Source: Anisodus tanguticus
Lineage: Eukaryota; Streptophyta; Magnoliopsida; Solanales; Solanaceae
Direction of reading: 5' to 3'
DNA: 64,000 nucleotides
NCBI GenBank assembly: GCA_034509755.1
Contig: CM067539.1
Coordinates: 53,161,513 to 53,225,512 of the forward strand
Every line of letters starts with the position of its first letter. The first letter of the stretch is position 1. Shown piece by piece: positions 11,767-24,038 of this stretch. The position numbers and the translations under genes are program-made. A model generated the notes under the pieces. The model saw only the letters and a list, made by a program, of their open reading frames with translations. It did no database searches and was not told the DNA's origin.

Positions 11767-12779
11767 TGTTGGAAATTTGCCTTTTGGCAGGAATTGCGTC
11801 CGATCAACTTTAACGGCTTAAACACTAGTGTTCCGCATGTTGGAGAATCCGGTTCTTCACACGTGCATAATCTACTAAGTAAGTAGATAACCGTAGGGCC
11901 AAGGATCGTCAAATTTCATTGAGAAATGAAAGAGATGTTGGTCCACGAATTGAGGTGTTTGAAGCATGAAAAAGTGTGGTATTGAGATCAATTCTCCCTC
12001 ATCGGTGGGGAAAAAGAATTGTTTTGTTTATAAGTCTCAAGGTTGGCTTGGGGTTTGAGACCCCAAGGGGTATCCCATGTGTATAAAGGAGGGAGGACCG
12101 ATGTGGGTTGTGCTTCTTCTGATATTATCTTTTTGGACCAGAATTGTTTCATCTGTACAGTTTTGTCCCTGAAGTTTCAAGAAAGTCAAATTCGGCAGAG
12201 AACTTTGCTATATGTACAGTTTGGTCCCTGAAGTTTTAAGAAAGTCAAATTCGGCCATTTATTTTGGCTGAATTAATCTTCCTAAATGTCAATCCGTTGC
12301 ACATCAATTCACCATTTATTTTGGTGAATTACTACCTCCATAATTGTCATTACTTGGCCAGTAACATGCAATTATGTGGGCAGTTGGTAAGCCTCTCCTT
12401 CAACTATATAAAGGACCCTTTGCACCATTGTTGAGTTACACACAAAAAAAAAACAGAAACGAAATCAGTTCTTCCTACTACCTTCCAGCATCATTTCATT
12501 ACTCAAAATTCTTCACGGTAGCGCTTGAATTTCCTTTGCTCATTTGTCCATTTGTTGTTTTATCTTGGGAGACAATTGTCCAAGACGTAGAAATGATACA
12601 TACGGGGCAATATTGTCTTAAAGACAGAGTGCAAACACTCGACTCAGCATACCAAAAACTGATCCAGTTTATTGTTCAAGTTTATTGTAATTCCAGTTAA
12701 TTGTAATTTCAGTTGCTTGTAATACTTAGCAGTTATTTATTTCTGTTTCCTGCATCATTATATCCAACAATTAGTTCCC
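11767..12779 (+). mobile_element. Solo LTR, family A, in a LINE
   Basis: 1013 bp, starting TGTTGGAAAT and ending ATATCCAACA, with the exact 5-bp duplication ATTAG at 11762-11766 and 12780-12784. It is related to the inverted copy at 6061-7459. It holds a TATA-like ctatataaagg (about 12402-12412) followed by a promoter-proximal transcript-like stretch, as expected of an LTR U3/R region. It interrupts the LINE RT between the KAYDSVEW region and the FADD motif, so it is younger than that LINE. Confidence 0.92.
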
Positions 12780-12784
12780 CATTT

Positions 12785-13612
12785 ATCATCACAAAATAAT
12801 TGACATTATAGATGCACTCCGTGATCCATTGAATGAATTAATAGGAAAACACAGAGCTTCAAGAATTTGTCTGAGATACGCCCACTCCACTGAATCATAT
12901 GCTTTCTGAAGGTTTATTTTGATCATGCATCTTGCAGATATATGTTTCCTTGAATAAGCTCTGATGAGGTCATTGGCAAGTATAATGTTGTCAGCAATCT
13001 TCCTTCCTGGTATGGACCCTGATTGTGCCTTACATATGACTGTAGAGATGACCTTCTGTAGCCTGGCTGCTAGTATCTTTGCAATGACCTTGTACACTAC
13101 AGAGCAACAAGCAATGGACTTATATTCTTTGATATTTGCAGGGCTAGTATTCTTTGGGAAAAGTGTGATGAGTGTACAGTTGATGGCCCTGGTCATATAT
13201 CATGTACTAAAGAATTTCTTGATTGCATCAGAGAAGTCATGTTTGATGATATTTCAAGACTTTTTGAAGAGATGGACATTGTATCCATCCATCCCAGGTG
13301 CTTTAACATCACCTATGGATGGTAGTGCATAAAAAATCTCCTCATCTGTGACTTCTGCATACAACATAATCCCTTGAGCATGGGAAATAACTGGGCCCTT
13401 CCTCATAATTGCCAAATTGACTGCTGGTAAGGATTGATTAGCAGTTCCCATTAGAGATCTATATAAATCAATAACCTCCTTCTGGATTGCTCCAGGTGTA
13501 TCAACTTAATGCCAAAAAAGGAAGTTAGTTGCAGCAGTTGTTTCTTATAAGTTCTTTAGTTGATCATAGCTGAGAAATATTTACTAGTAGAATCCCCCGG
13601 TTGTATCCATTG
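12785..13612 (-). pseudogene. LINE reverse transcriptase, 5' half
   Basis: Upstream part of the same LINE ORF2. From 13612 downward it reads as the endonuclease-RT linker (WIQPGDSTSKYFSA). Next come VTDEEIFYALPSIGDVKAPG (about 13350) and the RT fingers (CTLITLFPKNTSPANIKEYK, KVIAKILAARLQKV, GRKIADNIILA, KINLQKAYDSVEW, 13196-12850). One in-frame stop follows LFKKS at about 13256, where the family has Trp. An earlier frame change lies near 13510-13560. The endonuclease domain is absent: sequence is cut at 13612 by a gypsy-type LTR. This is an L1-like plant LINE, dead. Confidence 0.87.
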
Positions 13613-15256
13613 TGTAACGACTCGAAAAGTCATTTTGTTTATTTTATCTTGAAATTCCTAAATTACCCTTCTCGAGTATTTATTTGCTTATTTATGACTT
13701 GAGGAGATGGGTGGTACGACTCCTGAGGAGTTCAGATAGGTTTTGGATCTTCTTTGGTAGGTTTGAGAAATGCTAAGTTAAGAGAATAGAGAAGTTTGAC
13801 TCATAGTTGACTTTTGGGTTAAATGCGTTATTTTTGTAGTTTCGTCAGTTCTATTAGCTCCGGAATGATGTTTATGACTTAGTCGAGCCTCGGGTTCTAC
13901 TTCTGCAGGTCCGCCTCTACGAAGGTCTGGCTCACTGAAGCGTGGTTTGACCTTGAGTTGAGGTTCCGCTTCTACGGATGGGTTCCTCGTCGGGGCGTGC
14001 GCACCTCTGCGGAGTTAGTTTTTGACCCAATGAGAGATGGGATTTTTAAGTGAATACGCCCAAGCAGATAGGGTTTCCACCGAAGAGTGTCCGCTCCAGC
14101 CGAATCGATTCCGCTAGAGCAGAAACATTGTTCAGATTATAAAGTGTAAAGACTTAGAATTCTATTCTCATTCCCTAAAACATTCCTCTTAGTACTAGAG
14201 CTTGGGCGGTAAGTTTCGTGAAGATTCAAGGGAAATTCATCATTAAGGTAACCTTCTACCCTTCTATTAATGTGTTCTAGTTAAATTATGTCCTAAGCAA
14301 GATTCTTAGATGATGGAAATAAGAGGAGAACCTAGTTGAAAGTAAGAGAGTTGTATTTGGGAATGTGGGATTGGTGTTTGGTTTATTGTTGTTGATATTA
14401 TAAACTAGTGATGTATTAGACTAGTGGATGCTGTTTAATTAACCAATTGCATGTTATAAACTATTTTGGGAATTGAGAGAATTTTTAGGGTTAGAATTGG
14501 GGATTTTTTCCAATTCATGAAGTTCGAGGATTCAATTGGGGTTTGTTATTAAATTGACTTGAGATTATGACTATCTAGCATATTATGGTACTTTTTGGGT
14601 AATAAAATTCGGGTAGTGTGGGCCCGGGTTTCTTTGTAGTTTAACTTAGAGATTCTAGTTTTGCATATAGATATGGTACCGTTAGATCCGCAATCTCATA
14701 TAATTTATATAATTGGCCAGAGTGGGCTTGTGAGGAGGCTCAGAGAAAAGGCAAGGTTATCGCGTGAGTTCTTCAACTTCAATTCAGGAACGATGAAACT
14801 TACTAGACTATAGTATAGTGTTATGTGTTGGTATGCTAACAATGAACTAATGGGAGTAATGGGAAATTTGGGGGTCCCGTATTAGTGAGGTAACGAGCAC
14901 TAATATGGGTACTGGTGAACTGATATTGGATTAATAATGAACTAGTAAGATATACTTGAAGGAGTTTATGTGTTTAGCCTTCGGGCCGTGAGTGCGGTGC
15001 ATAAATCAACTTAGATTCTGCACGATTGCTGATTATTTGGGCTTGTATCCATGTTTGATACTTGTATCCTTGATTTGATTTGTCATGCATTCATCACTCT
15101 ATATCTCGTCTAATACTTAAAAATGAACCTATAGATTGGTTGTATTGTTTATGTTGATTGCATGATGTACACATATCCATCTCATTCATACATATTATAT
15201 TGGCATTGGAACTGTTGAGTTACTGCTGAAAGGGGCTTGGAAAGCCGGTTATTGGA

Positions 15257-18134
15257 TGTTACACCTCGTAAGATTAAGACGATAATTAAGAACGTCATTA
15301 AGGAAGTAAGATTCGGATATTGAATATAAGGAACGCTTACATATGTTAATACGGGAAATTAGTGTATAAACGGATGTTATCCCGGAATAGTTTTTCTTTA
15401 GTGCTATACATGTGACGACGAGAATTAATCCAAGTAGTTGAATTTATTCCAATGGAGTTATGTGATAGTATTGTATTATAAAATTATGACATTGAGGATA
15501 CGAGACTTATGAAATTCTTGGGAATCAAAAGAGGTGGGTTTAAGATTTATTAATTGAAGAACTTGGGGGCCAAAGTGTAAAAAGGAAAAATCAGATTTTT
15601 TTTTATATACCTACACTCACCTCTTCATCTTCTTTCTAAACTTAACCAAAAAAAAACTCTCATTCTCTCCTCCAAAGCTCAGCCGAAAAATACCCAACTC
15701 CATACCCAATTTAAGATTTTTATCTTCTCTTCCTAGACTACATTTTTCACCAAAAATTAGAAGCAAAACAACACCAAAAACAGTGGCAAAAACAACCACT
15801 GCTGGCCGAAACTGTAGCCCAGAAATTTCGAATTTTTGGGATGAAATTTTGGAAGAAAAACGTGTAGGGATGATGGCTTAACATTGTAGAACACTTGCAT
15901 GTCAATTGGAGTTGAAGAAGTGAACAAAAAAGGGAAAGAAATACGAAAACAGTGGGGATTTTCGGACAAACAGTGGGCAGAAAATTGCGGACTGTTTTAG
16001 GACGAATTTGAGGTATAAAATTCTTCTTTCTATGATATAATTGGAATGCATGTTGTTAGAATTAAGGTAATGAATTTGTGTTAAGGAGAAATTGGAATTT
16101 AAGCGTTGCATGTGACAATTTTGGGCTAGTTGCCAATTTGGGACAGATTTTGGTTCTTGAACAAAAATCCATTTTTTGATTTATATTGGATTCGTTGGTT
16201 ATTGTTGTTATTATTGTCACTAATTGCATGATGAAATTAAAAGGAAATATTGATATTTAGTTGGAATTAGTTATATGGAAGTATTGAAATACGAAATTGG
16301 ATTTTAGGACTTAAGATGAGAGTTATGGAATTATGACATGTTGTGGCCAAGAACTTGCATGAAATTGTTGGACATTTAGTGATGTATATGGACTGTTTTA
16401 GGGACTGTTTTGTGGTGTTATAATGCTGAAAATTTAGTTACCATTATGCATGTTTAAGTGTGGTAATTGCTAATGTAAGTCCTAAAGGAATAAGGGTGTA
16501 GAAAGGTGTAGAAAGGCTTCACATTCTACCCTCGTTGTTGTTGGAACATGGACTGTTTTGTGGGTTGTTTTTAAGGTGGATTAAGAGGCTAAATTTACAT
16601 GAGAAGTGGGTGTGTAAATTCCCTTTATTATTGTTTTGGTTGTGCCCTTAATTGGTGCTTGGTTATTGATGTTACTAGCCTCGTTTGGAAGTTGTGGAAA
16701 CATGTATAAACAGGGGAAGTGCTGCCCGAATTTTTATAGAATAAGAAGTCGTTATTCGATATAAAGTATGCTAGTAATCATAGAATTGACGAACGTATTA
16801 CCATTATTATAGGTTGAAGTTCTATAACGAGGCATATTCTAATATTGGTTGGATTAGTTCATCTAAAAGGTATTTGAAACCCTTACTTCTTTCTTTTGGC
16901 ATGATTTAATGAAAGTACGGCGGACGTACTTGATTCTTATACAGTTTAATTTCTAAAGAGGATTGTTATGAGAAGTGCCTATGATTTTTCAGCAAAGAGT
17001 TTATTATGACATTATTATAATAATTTTATTGAGAGTCAAATGATAATTTTTACTTGCATATGGTTACTCATGATATCTACTCGTGCTAAGTGTTAATACT
17101 TCACCTCACCGAGTCCCGGGCCGGGTTATGTTCGTGCACAGCCTTGCATTTTTCATCGAGTCCCTCACTAGAGGGCCGGGTTACGTAGGATGGATCCATA
17201 GATGAGATTTGACTTTACCGAGTCCCAGCATGGGTCGGGTTACGATATGACTTTACCGAGTCCCAGCATGGGCCGGGTTACGATATGACTTCACCGAGTC
17301 CCAGTATGGGCCGGGTTATGATATGATTCCACCGAGTCCCGCACTAGTGGGCCGGGTTACGTTACAGATATATATATATATGTGTATATGGACGGGCGCT
17401 CATGTTTTCTTGACTTGACTCTCATTTTTATAAGGCAACTGACTTTTATTGTTTATGACACAGTTGGATTTGGATCCTTAATTTTACACTGATCTCCTAT
17501 TTTCTGTTGGCTACTTATGATCTCTTTTACAGCTTCATGTTTTACATACTCAGTACATTATTTCGTACTGACCCCCTTTCCTCGGGGGGCTACGTTTCAT
17601 GCCCGCAGGTACAGGTTTTCAGTTTGGTGAACCTCAGGCCTAGGTTCCTACTCAGCAGGTTGGGAAGCTCCTTTGATTCAGAGCTTTGTCATTTTGGGTA
17701 CGGAACCCAATTATTTTGACTTTTGTATATTTAGGGCACGACGGGGCCCTGTCCCGTCATATGTCGTTATCCTTCTTGTAGAGGTCTGTAGACAGTTGTG
17801 GGTTGTACTTATGTAAGGGTTATAACTCTTTTTTGGTCAGTCGTGCTATTGTACTCTGTGTTGGGGTGTCCCCGTGTATATATGACATTATCTAGTGGCA
17901 GCCTTGTCGGCTTGCCTGTTGTATTGTGTTGGCTAGTTGTGACTCCTCAGGAGGCAGGTACATTCGGGGGTAAAGGCAGTCTTATCGGCTTGCCTACCCT
18001 GGCATATGTTGTTATTGCAGCGTTATGCTGTCGGATTTCAGACTCATTAAGTGTTAGTTGGATTATGTGTGACAGGTTAGTGTATTGACGTCATTAGGGC
18101 GGTTAGTCGCGGCCCGTCGGGTCGGGTCGTGACA
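15257..18134 (+). mobile_element. Nested solo LTR, 2.9 kb, gypsy type
   Basis: It starts TGTTACACCTCG and ends GGGTCGTGACA, with the exact 5-bp duplication TTGGA at 15252-15256 and 18135-18139. There is no coding domain. It contains a GC-rich tandem array (17109-17365) and the block around cagtacattatttcgtactg (about 17552), which I recognise as common in Solanaceae gypsy LTRs. Size and ends suit a Tekay/Del-type solo LTR. Its insertion into the older LTR gives a relative age. Confidence 0.87.
17109..17365 (+). repeat. Six-copy GC-rich tandem repeat, about 38 bp unit
   Basis: The units share accgagtccc followed by a variable centre and gggccgggttacg. Three central units (about 17215, 17253 and 17291) are spaced exactly 38 bp apart; the outer ones are more diverged. 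Each unit can fold because the GTCCC and GGG(C)C halves pair. It lies inside the nested solo LTR. Confidence 0.85.
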
Positions 18135-18679
18135 TTGGATATGGTACATGATACGAGAGTGATGATTGATGATGACACTTCAGTCACGTTGATATCTAAT
18201 GGGACATTCCTGATGGATATATGGACCTCATGAGTCCCCCATGAGTCACGTGATAGCTACTGCAACATCATATGCATACCAGGTACATATGTGCATACCA
18301 GGTACATATGTGCATACATACATATCATCTGCATCGCATTCATTCTCATTTTGATATGTATTTGATGTTGTGTGTACTCGATGTTGATTTCTGATAAACT
18401 ATATGATCTTATGACTTAATAAAGGAAATACTGATACTTGAGACTTATAATTGCTGTGAGGTTGAGTTGTGAGATTTGATGAGATAAGATGTCCGGTTAT
18501 GGGGTTTAGGCTAGTTTGCTAATGATATTAAGGACTGTGATGAGACTTGTGAACCTGGATAATACTGTACATTGTTGAATTGTATAACTAATGATAGGAT
18601 GGTTAATTAATTTGACATACATGTCCTGGTGCGTAATGCCAGAATTAAAGGAGAAATAAGGCGTGAGCAAGTAGGGCAC

Positions 18680-20722
18680 GAATTAGGTTGTTTATGGTTC
18701 GGATTTTCCGTTCGACCTTACTATTTTGGGAGGAAGTGTGAGGGCAGGAAAAACGAAAGGTAATACCGTTGTTGGAGCAAAACTGTTTGAATTGATTATT
18801 ATTGAATTCTCTGTCATTGTCACATTGAAAATATTTAATGCTCTTTTCAAATTGTGTTTTTACGAGAGCACTAAATAAGGAAAAAATGGGTTAGACCTGT
18901 GATTTATTGCTAATTGTAAAAGTACATAAAAACTTGGAATAATCATAAAAAAACAACACATAATATCGATGATCAGCCGTACTTAAAACAGGGGACGTCC
19001 ACAAATCATTATGTATGATATCGAAAGGTAGTAAAGTACAATTTGTGGATGCAAAAAATGGTAATTTAACATGTTTACCAAAAACGCAGGATTCACTTAT
19101 AGGAGTCCTAGAAATACGGTTGCAATTAATAAAATTATTTTTCCTAAGGGAGCGTAAAAGAGAATCTCCCGGATGTCCTAATCTAGAGTACAATAAGGAA
19201 GACGAAAGAGCAGCAAAGGTTGAGGGAACTGAGGCTAGATTGTTAACGGCTTTTGAAATAAGGTAGAGATCCCTGTTGCTGTCACATCTCATTATTCGTC
19301 TCCATATCGTAAAATCTTTCACAGAAAAACCAAAAGGATCAAAGTCAAGAAAACATTATTATCAATTGTGAAACATCGCACAGCGATTAGATTCTTAATG
19401 AGTTTAGGGGAACGGAGGACATTTTTTAAGATTAGCGGTAGGGATAAGGATGAATGACCAAAACCACGAATGGGAATGTCTTGTCCACTACCAATAATAA
19501 TATTCTGATTAAAATTACTCAAATTGGAATAAGATGAGAGAGTACCTTGTGATGCCGTCATATAAGATGTGGCGTCTGTGTCCATATACCAATTTTCATC
19601 TGGAGCGTTGAGTGACATTGTGTTCATAGATGTCTCAATATCAGTCGGTGCATAAGTTGAGGGCAGGGGGCCTGTGTTGTGAAGGCCTATTAGAGACGTG
19701 GGCCGAGTACATCAGGGTGGGCTTGTCGGTTCTAAGGTGGAGTCCACGAGGATGTCGAACACAGGCTAGGAGGAGAGGCCCATGATGGTAGGGCCCACAC
19801 GGGCCACGGCGGGTAGGCAGCCCATGACGGAGACTGTTGCCACTGTCGTGGTCGTTGTTGGCTATTTCCTGCTGGCGGGGACTGCCCCTTCCCACCGCCG
19901 TTGTTATCGAAATTCCGTATGCCGAGGCTCTTGTCAGACTGCCTGATTCAGTGGTTATTGCGGACTGATGCGGGTCCTCGGGCCAACGGTTCTTGTTTCC
20001 GGGGTTGGAGGCCCTGCCGTTGGCGGAGGGCCCAATAGTGGTGGTGAGGGCAGCGTTGGTAATGCTGGCCTGAGTGGTGTTGCGCTTGATTTTTCTGGGT
20101 TTTCTCAAGAATAAGCTTCGAACGGGCCTCATAAAATGGAGGTAACGGCGTGCATTGCTGAAGGATGGTGGCAACGTCATCATAGGATCCGTTCAAGCCT
20201 GCAATAAGTTGCATGACCAATCGTTGATTAGTGACTGGTGCGCCGACGTTGGAGAGTTGGTCAGCAAGCATCTTGAGTTCTTGACAATATGCTGACACGT
20301 TTGGAAAATCGTCCTGATGAACGTTCTTGAACTGATTTTCAAAGTATAACGCTTGTTGAGTTTTGTTGTCGTGGAAAATACTTTCCAAACGTTCCCACGT
20401 CTGGTGGGCATTGGCATCGGTCTCAATGATGGTGTTCAACATATCATTAGAGATTATGTCATATATCCACTGTAGGACGGCTACGTCCAAACGATATCAG
20501 AGTGCATCATCAGAAGTCGAAGCCGAGGGTAGGTCTATGGACTTCGGTGTAGGAGGGATGATGTGGTCGATAACTTCGTAAACACGACAATCGATCTTAA
20601 AAGGCTCTGCCACGAGGAGTATTGACCATTTTCCATCTCAAGGGTGATAGGGATGGAGTTTTTGATGTTGTTTACTGCAAGTGCAGTGCAAGTGCAGGAT
20701 GAAATTTGGTTTTATCAGCCAT
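18680..20722 (-). pseudogene. copia-2 gag-protease-integrase, broken
   Basis: The start is ATG at 20722 (MADKTKFHPAL). A frame change follows within about 20 codons, and stops occur near 20500. The gag core is at 20490-20100 (VAVLQWIYDIISNDMLNTI, SAYCQELKMLADQLSNVG). The protease motif is DTDAT in place of DTGAT (about 19580), so the catalytic Gly is lost. The gag pre-integrase and zinc region is at about 19280-19060 (SRLGHPG, CVFGKHVKLPF), followed by the integrase start (FDIIHNDLWTSPVL). Homology stops at about 18680. At least three lesions plus truncation make it non-functional. Confidence 0.85.
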
Positions 20723-20844
20723 GGAAGATGAAATTCAAGAGAAAGGAGAGAGAATGGCTGGAAAAAAACACTAGGGTTCTGTGGAGGTGGCGGTCGAGAG
20801 CTATGGTCGGCGGCGGTGGAGGTATTTTTAGGCTACTGATACCA

Positions 20845-21060
20845 TAAAGGAATATGTTCCTTGATTGTATTCATCAATAATGTACAATATATATATATAT
20901 ATATATAGTAGTACAATAATATTTAAACTAAGTAACTAATTAACCTAATTACAATAGGAAATATAATTCTACCTAAAATAGAAAATCTAATTACAATAGG
21001 AATACAATTCTACCTAAAATAAGATATATACAATTAATGAAAAAATATTCTATTAAGATT
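20845..21060 (-). repeat. 5' LTR of copia-2 (outer end uncertain)
   Basis: The LTR starts directly after the PBS. It contains a (TA)n run at 20889-20907 and a duplicated block around ttctacctaaaata (about 20967 and 21011). No partner LTR is in the window, so the outer end is an estimate. Confidence 0.55.
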
Positions 21061-22490
21061 GTACCCTTCATGTGAAGGTGCTTCTAGGCTTGTTTGGTTA
21101 CTTGAAAAATCAACAAGACAAAGGAACAATTAGCATACATCAAGTGCTACATTAATTCTTCTTTTGTTTTTCTTGGAAATATTTATCTTTGTTCTTTTCT
21201 TCTCTCCTTTAATCCTCACTTTGGTAGCACGAATTTACAATTCAACAACTGGAGAAGTGTTATCCCTTTGGTCAGAAAATAACAACTGAAAACAGGAAAA
21301 CGTAAGAATAAATTAGTTCTGAGCTCAACAGAAAATAATGTTTTCTTAAGAAATTTAATCCTCTCACAATTGTATAAGGTTTGAAGTAATCTCTCCCATG
21401 ATAGAAGATAACACTATTCTGCAATATTGGCGCGGACTCAACAAACGGAGAAGATTATACAATACTTACTTTGTTTTGAAAAAATTGCATAAATGAGGGG
21501 AGAAAATTGCAGATTTCAGTGTTTTAATGTATAAAGTACGAGACAAGGAATCTGAATTTATAGACAATGAAAGAGTGAGGTAGAAATGTACAATCGAAAA
21601 GGTACCTTTTTGGTCGAAAATGTACCTTTTTGTATAATCAAATAGTGTCTTTTTTCATTTCCAGTTCACAACTAAAAACTCAACAAAAGGTAGTAAGTGA
21701 TCAAACTAATTGCTCTACATTATTTTCACTACTTATAATAATTACACGCGGATGATGGAAACAAAATCCAAATGAAATGCGAGGAGTATAAATGCTTGAA
21801 GGAATTGAGCATATATATGCATAGAGATTAATAGTGTCTATTTATTCATGTTAACAAAATTTTAACAATGCAGGCAAATTTCCCAATGATAATCAACTTA
21901 ACGCCAAGAAAATTTACAAATAAGACATACTATAGATTAGTGGAAAAGAATAAAAAGCAATAAAAAGGCGGTATTGATCCTAAGATCTTCGTTCACTAGC
22001 CATTAGTAACACAAATGAAACAAAAGCAATATAATAGCAAAAGGAAAGGCGAAACAACAAATTAGAAAGAACGGAGAGCCAATAGATTCCTGCATCTGTT
22101 CCTCATGATTTATCTTGATGCTTCATCCTTGTTTATTTAAACATAATCACGACTCTGCAATTTCCTGAAAGGGAACACGTTAATTAATTTTACTAAGTAG
22201 TTCCCTACTCAAAAACTCCAGGAATTAAGCCATAGGCATTGGTTGGAAATTGAGAAGATCATTGTGTTATTGATAATTAAGTTACATTTAGGCGAAACAC
22301 TTCCTCTCAAGGTAGGGGTAAGGTCTACGTACATTCTAACCCTCCCCAGACCCCACTGAGTATGTTGTTGTACAATTAGGCCAAACACTTCTCAAAAGAC
22401 CAACTATATATGGATTTCTGAAGAATGAAACAAAGAGTGAGATTTTAGGAAACTTACATCAGCATGTGAAGGAGGCCGATCCTCACTAAT
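21061..22490. other. Spacer; former 3' flank of the DUF295 gene
   Basis: AT-rich, no recognisable gene. The right edge (22490-22495) carries the last codons of the DUF295 reading frame displaced by copia-B. A SINE tail lies at 22307-22371. Confidence 0.55.
22307..22371 (+). mobile_element. SINE 3' part (Solanaceae TS-like)
   Basis: The stretch reads ggtaggggtaaggtctacgt, then tctaaccctccccagacccc, then a tail ending in gtatgttgttg. This is the 3' body and tail of a Solanaceae SINE type. The tRNA-like head is not evident. The same body appears inverted at 49768-49865. Confidence 0.6.
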
Positions 22491-22495
22491 AAGCC

Positions 22496-24038
22496 TGTAG
22501 GGTTTTGTTGGTTACAAAGCACATAAGTAAGGCACAGCGGAAGTTTAAAAGTTTTGTTTCTTACTTACCCCAACAAAATTTCTAGTATGATTATACAATA
22601 ATTAAACTTGTAACATAAAGCATTTACTTACAAGTTATAATATCTGGAATCTTTTTCTGCTGTGAGGTGCACACGCGGCTGTCCTTCCGATTGCAAGCTA
22701 CAAGCTTCAATGTATTTCTCGTTCGGAAAGATAGGAAATCTGGCAGAGGTTCGAGAAAGTATTTGATTCTAAGTCTCTAAGGCTTATAATGTTATTCTGA
22801 AAATTGGTATGTTAATAATGAAGGGGAATGCCTCTATTTATAGTTGAAATTTAGGTCAAACCGGATTAGGGTTTGACCTTGGGCCTGGCCCAAAAATAAC
22901 CGCAAAGGCGCGGCGGCCCTAGGGTATGGGCGTCGCGGCGCTCAACGTGCACCTGCATTGTCTCGATTTATTTTTTATGCATTCTTAATTAAATCCAAAA
23001 TCCAATTTTGTCTTAATTAAAATAATCATTATTCATTTAAATGTCTAGATTCCAAATCGAACATTTTAATTACTCTCTCAATATATCCTTAGATCGAAAT
23101 GGACAATCGACATAGTGTGACCCTACAAGCCTTCTCATATCGACATTAATCAAATTAAAGTCTACACGAAACTCCTAGACGGCGCCGGAAGACTAACTCA
23201 ATATGTGAAGTACGTTTACGCGAACCCAACAAACTTAACCTTTATGTGGTAAGATAAAATCCTTTCATTCACGACACACCCGATCAAGCTTAGGATTTGT
23301 CAAGTGTCTATCCAAATGGCTTAATCATTGTATCTCATCTATATTAGTCGACGACTAGATCATATTCTAAATATGTCTATTGCATTGGCCAACGACTTTG
23401 TCAACCTAATATCACTGAGAATCCGAGTGTTCTCTCGAATATACATTCGAGGAATGAATTCTAATCTTGGCTCAACTACCACCTTCAATCCACATCGTAA
23501 TGTACCCAATACAAGTCGTATCTCAACCTATAAGGCATTTGAGCTTAGGACGGGATCAAAGTACATTACTTTGTAGACAAGGCGTGTATTGACCTCAAGT
23601 CTAAGGACTTCTATCTCCCACACGCTGATCATACTTTAGACAAGTATAACAAACAGTGTATCAGCAGGGTATACCAATACTTCCAAAGTATCCTTGTGTC
23701 CATCACGAGTAGCCATTACTCGTAGCAAGTGATACATGCTACATCATCTAAGGATGTAATGCAGACCACATGTCGACTTATCACATATCATCGATATCCC
23801 ATTCACGATGATTATTAGTTGAGGCTATTTTAAGAGTTATGCCCTATTATAAATATCTCACTCTATTAATGACAACATAAGCTCAAGGGATGCACATTAA
23901 TGAATAATTACAAACAATCAAATAATAATTTAATAATTGCAAATGCCAAAATATTAATGTCCATTAATAATAATATAAATGTGTATAAAATACATTTGTC
24001 CTAATACAGATTGTCTCTAGGACATAAATATACTTCCA
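22496..24038 (-). repeat. 3' LTR of copia-B
   Basis: 1543 bp, nearly identical to 29323-30887 over most of its length. For example, the block 23328-23576 matches 30175-30423 almost base for base. It lacks part of a GC-rich segment present in the other LTR. Confidence 0.93.

Larger units (their letters stand above)
13613..18670 (+). mobile_element. Gypsy-type LTR sequence, interrupted and 3'-truncated
   Basis: A TGTAACGACTCG start at 13613 abuts the LINE. Terminal TGTAACGACYCG sequence is typical of chromovirus-like (Tekay/Del) LTRs. About 1.6 kb follows without coding sequence and continues after the nested solo LTR, as shown by the TTGGA duplication that joins 15256 to 18135. The right part (18140-18670) ends where copia-2 integrase sequence begins, with no matching terminus, so the distal end is missing. 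Strand is inferred from LTR polarity. It could instead include internal non-coding sequence of the element. Confidence 0.6.
18680..21060 (-). mobile_element. Ty1/copia element copia-2, 3'-truncated
   Basis: Minus-strand copia element with PBS, gag, protease and part of integrase. It is cut at about 18680 within integrase, so RT, RNase H and the 3' LTR are missing. PBS on the minus strand is TGGTATCAGTAGCC (20831-20844). The 5' LTR begins at 20845, with a TA instead of CA-type end (mutated), and runs to roughly 21060; its outer end is not certain. The family is related to but distinct from copia-1. Confidence 0.8.

Noticed and set aside
12374..12700. 108-codon open stretch
   Set aside because: Falls wholly in the family-A solo LTR; no domain.
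17507..18088. Open stretches inside the nested solo LTR
   Set aside because: The LTR boundaries and target duplication show this is non-coding LTR; the translations have no domain.
23328..23576. 82-codon stretch present twice (also at 30175-30423)
   Set aside because: Both copies are the same position in the two LTRs of copia-B; repetition reflects the LTR pair, not a gene family.
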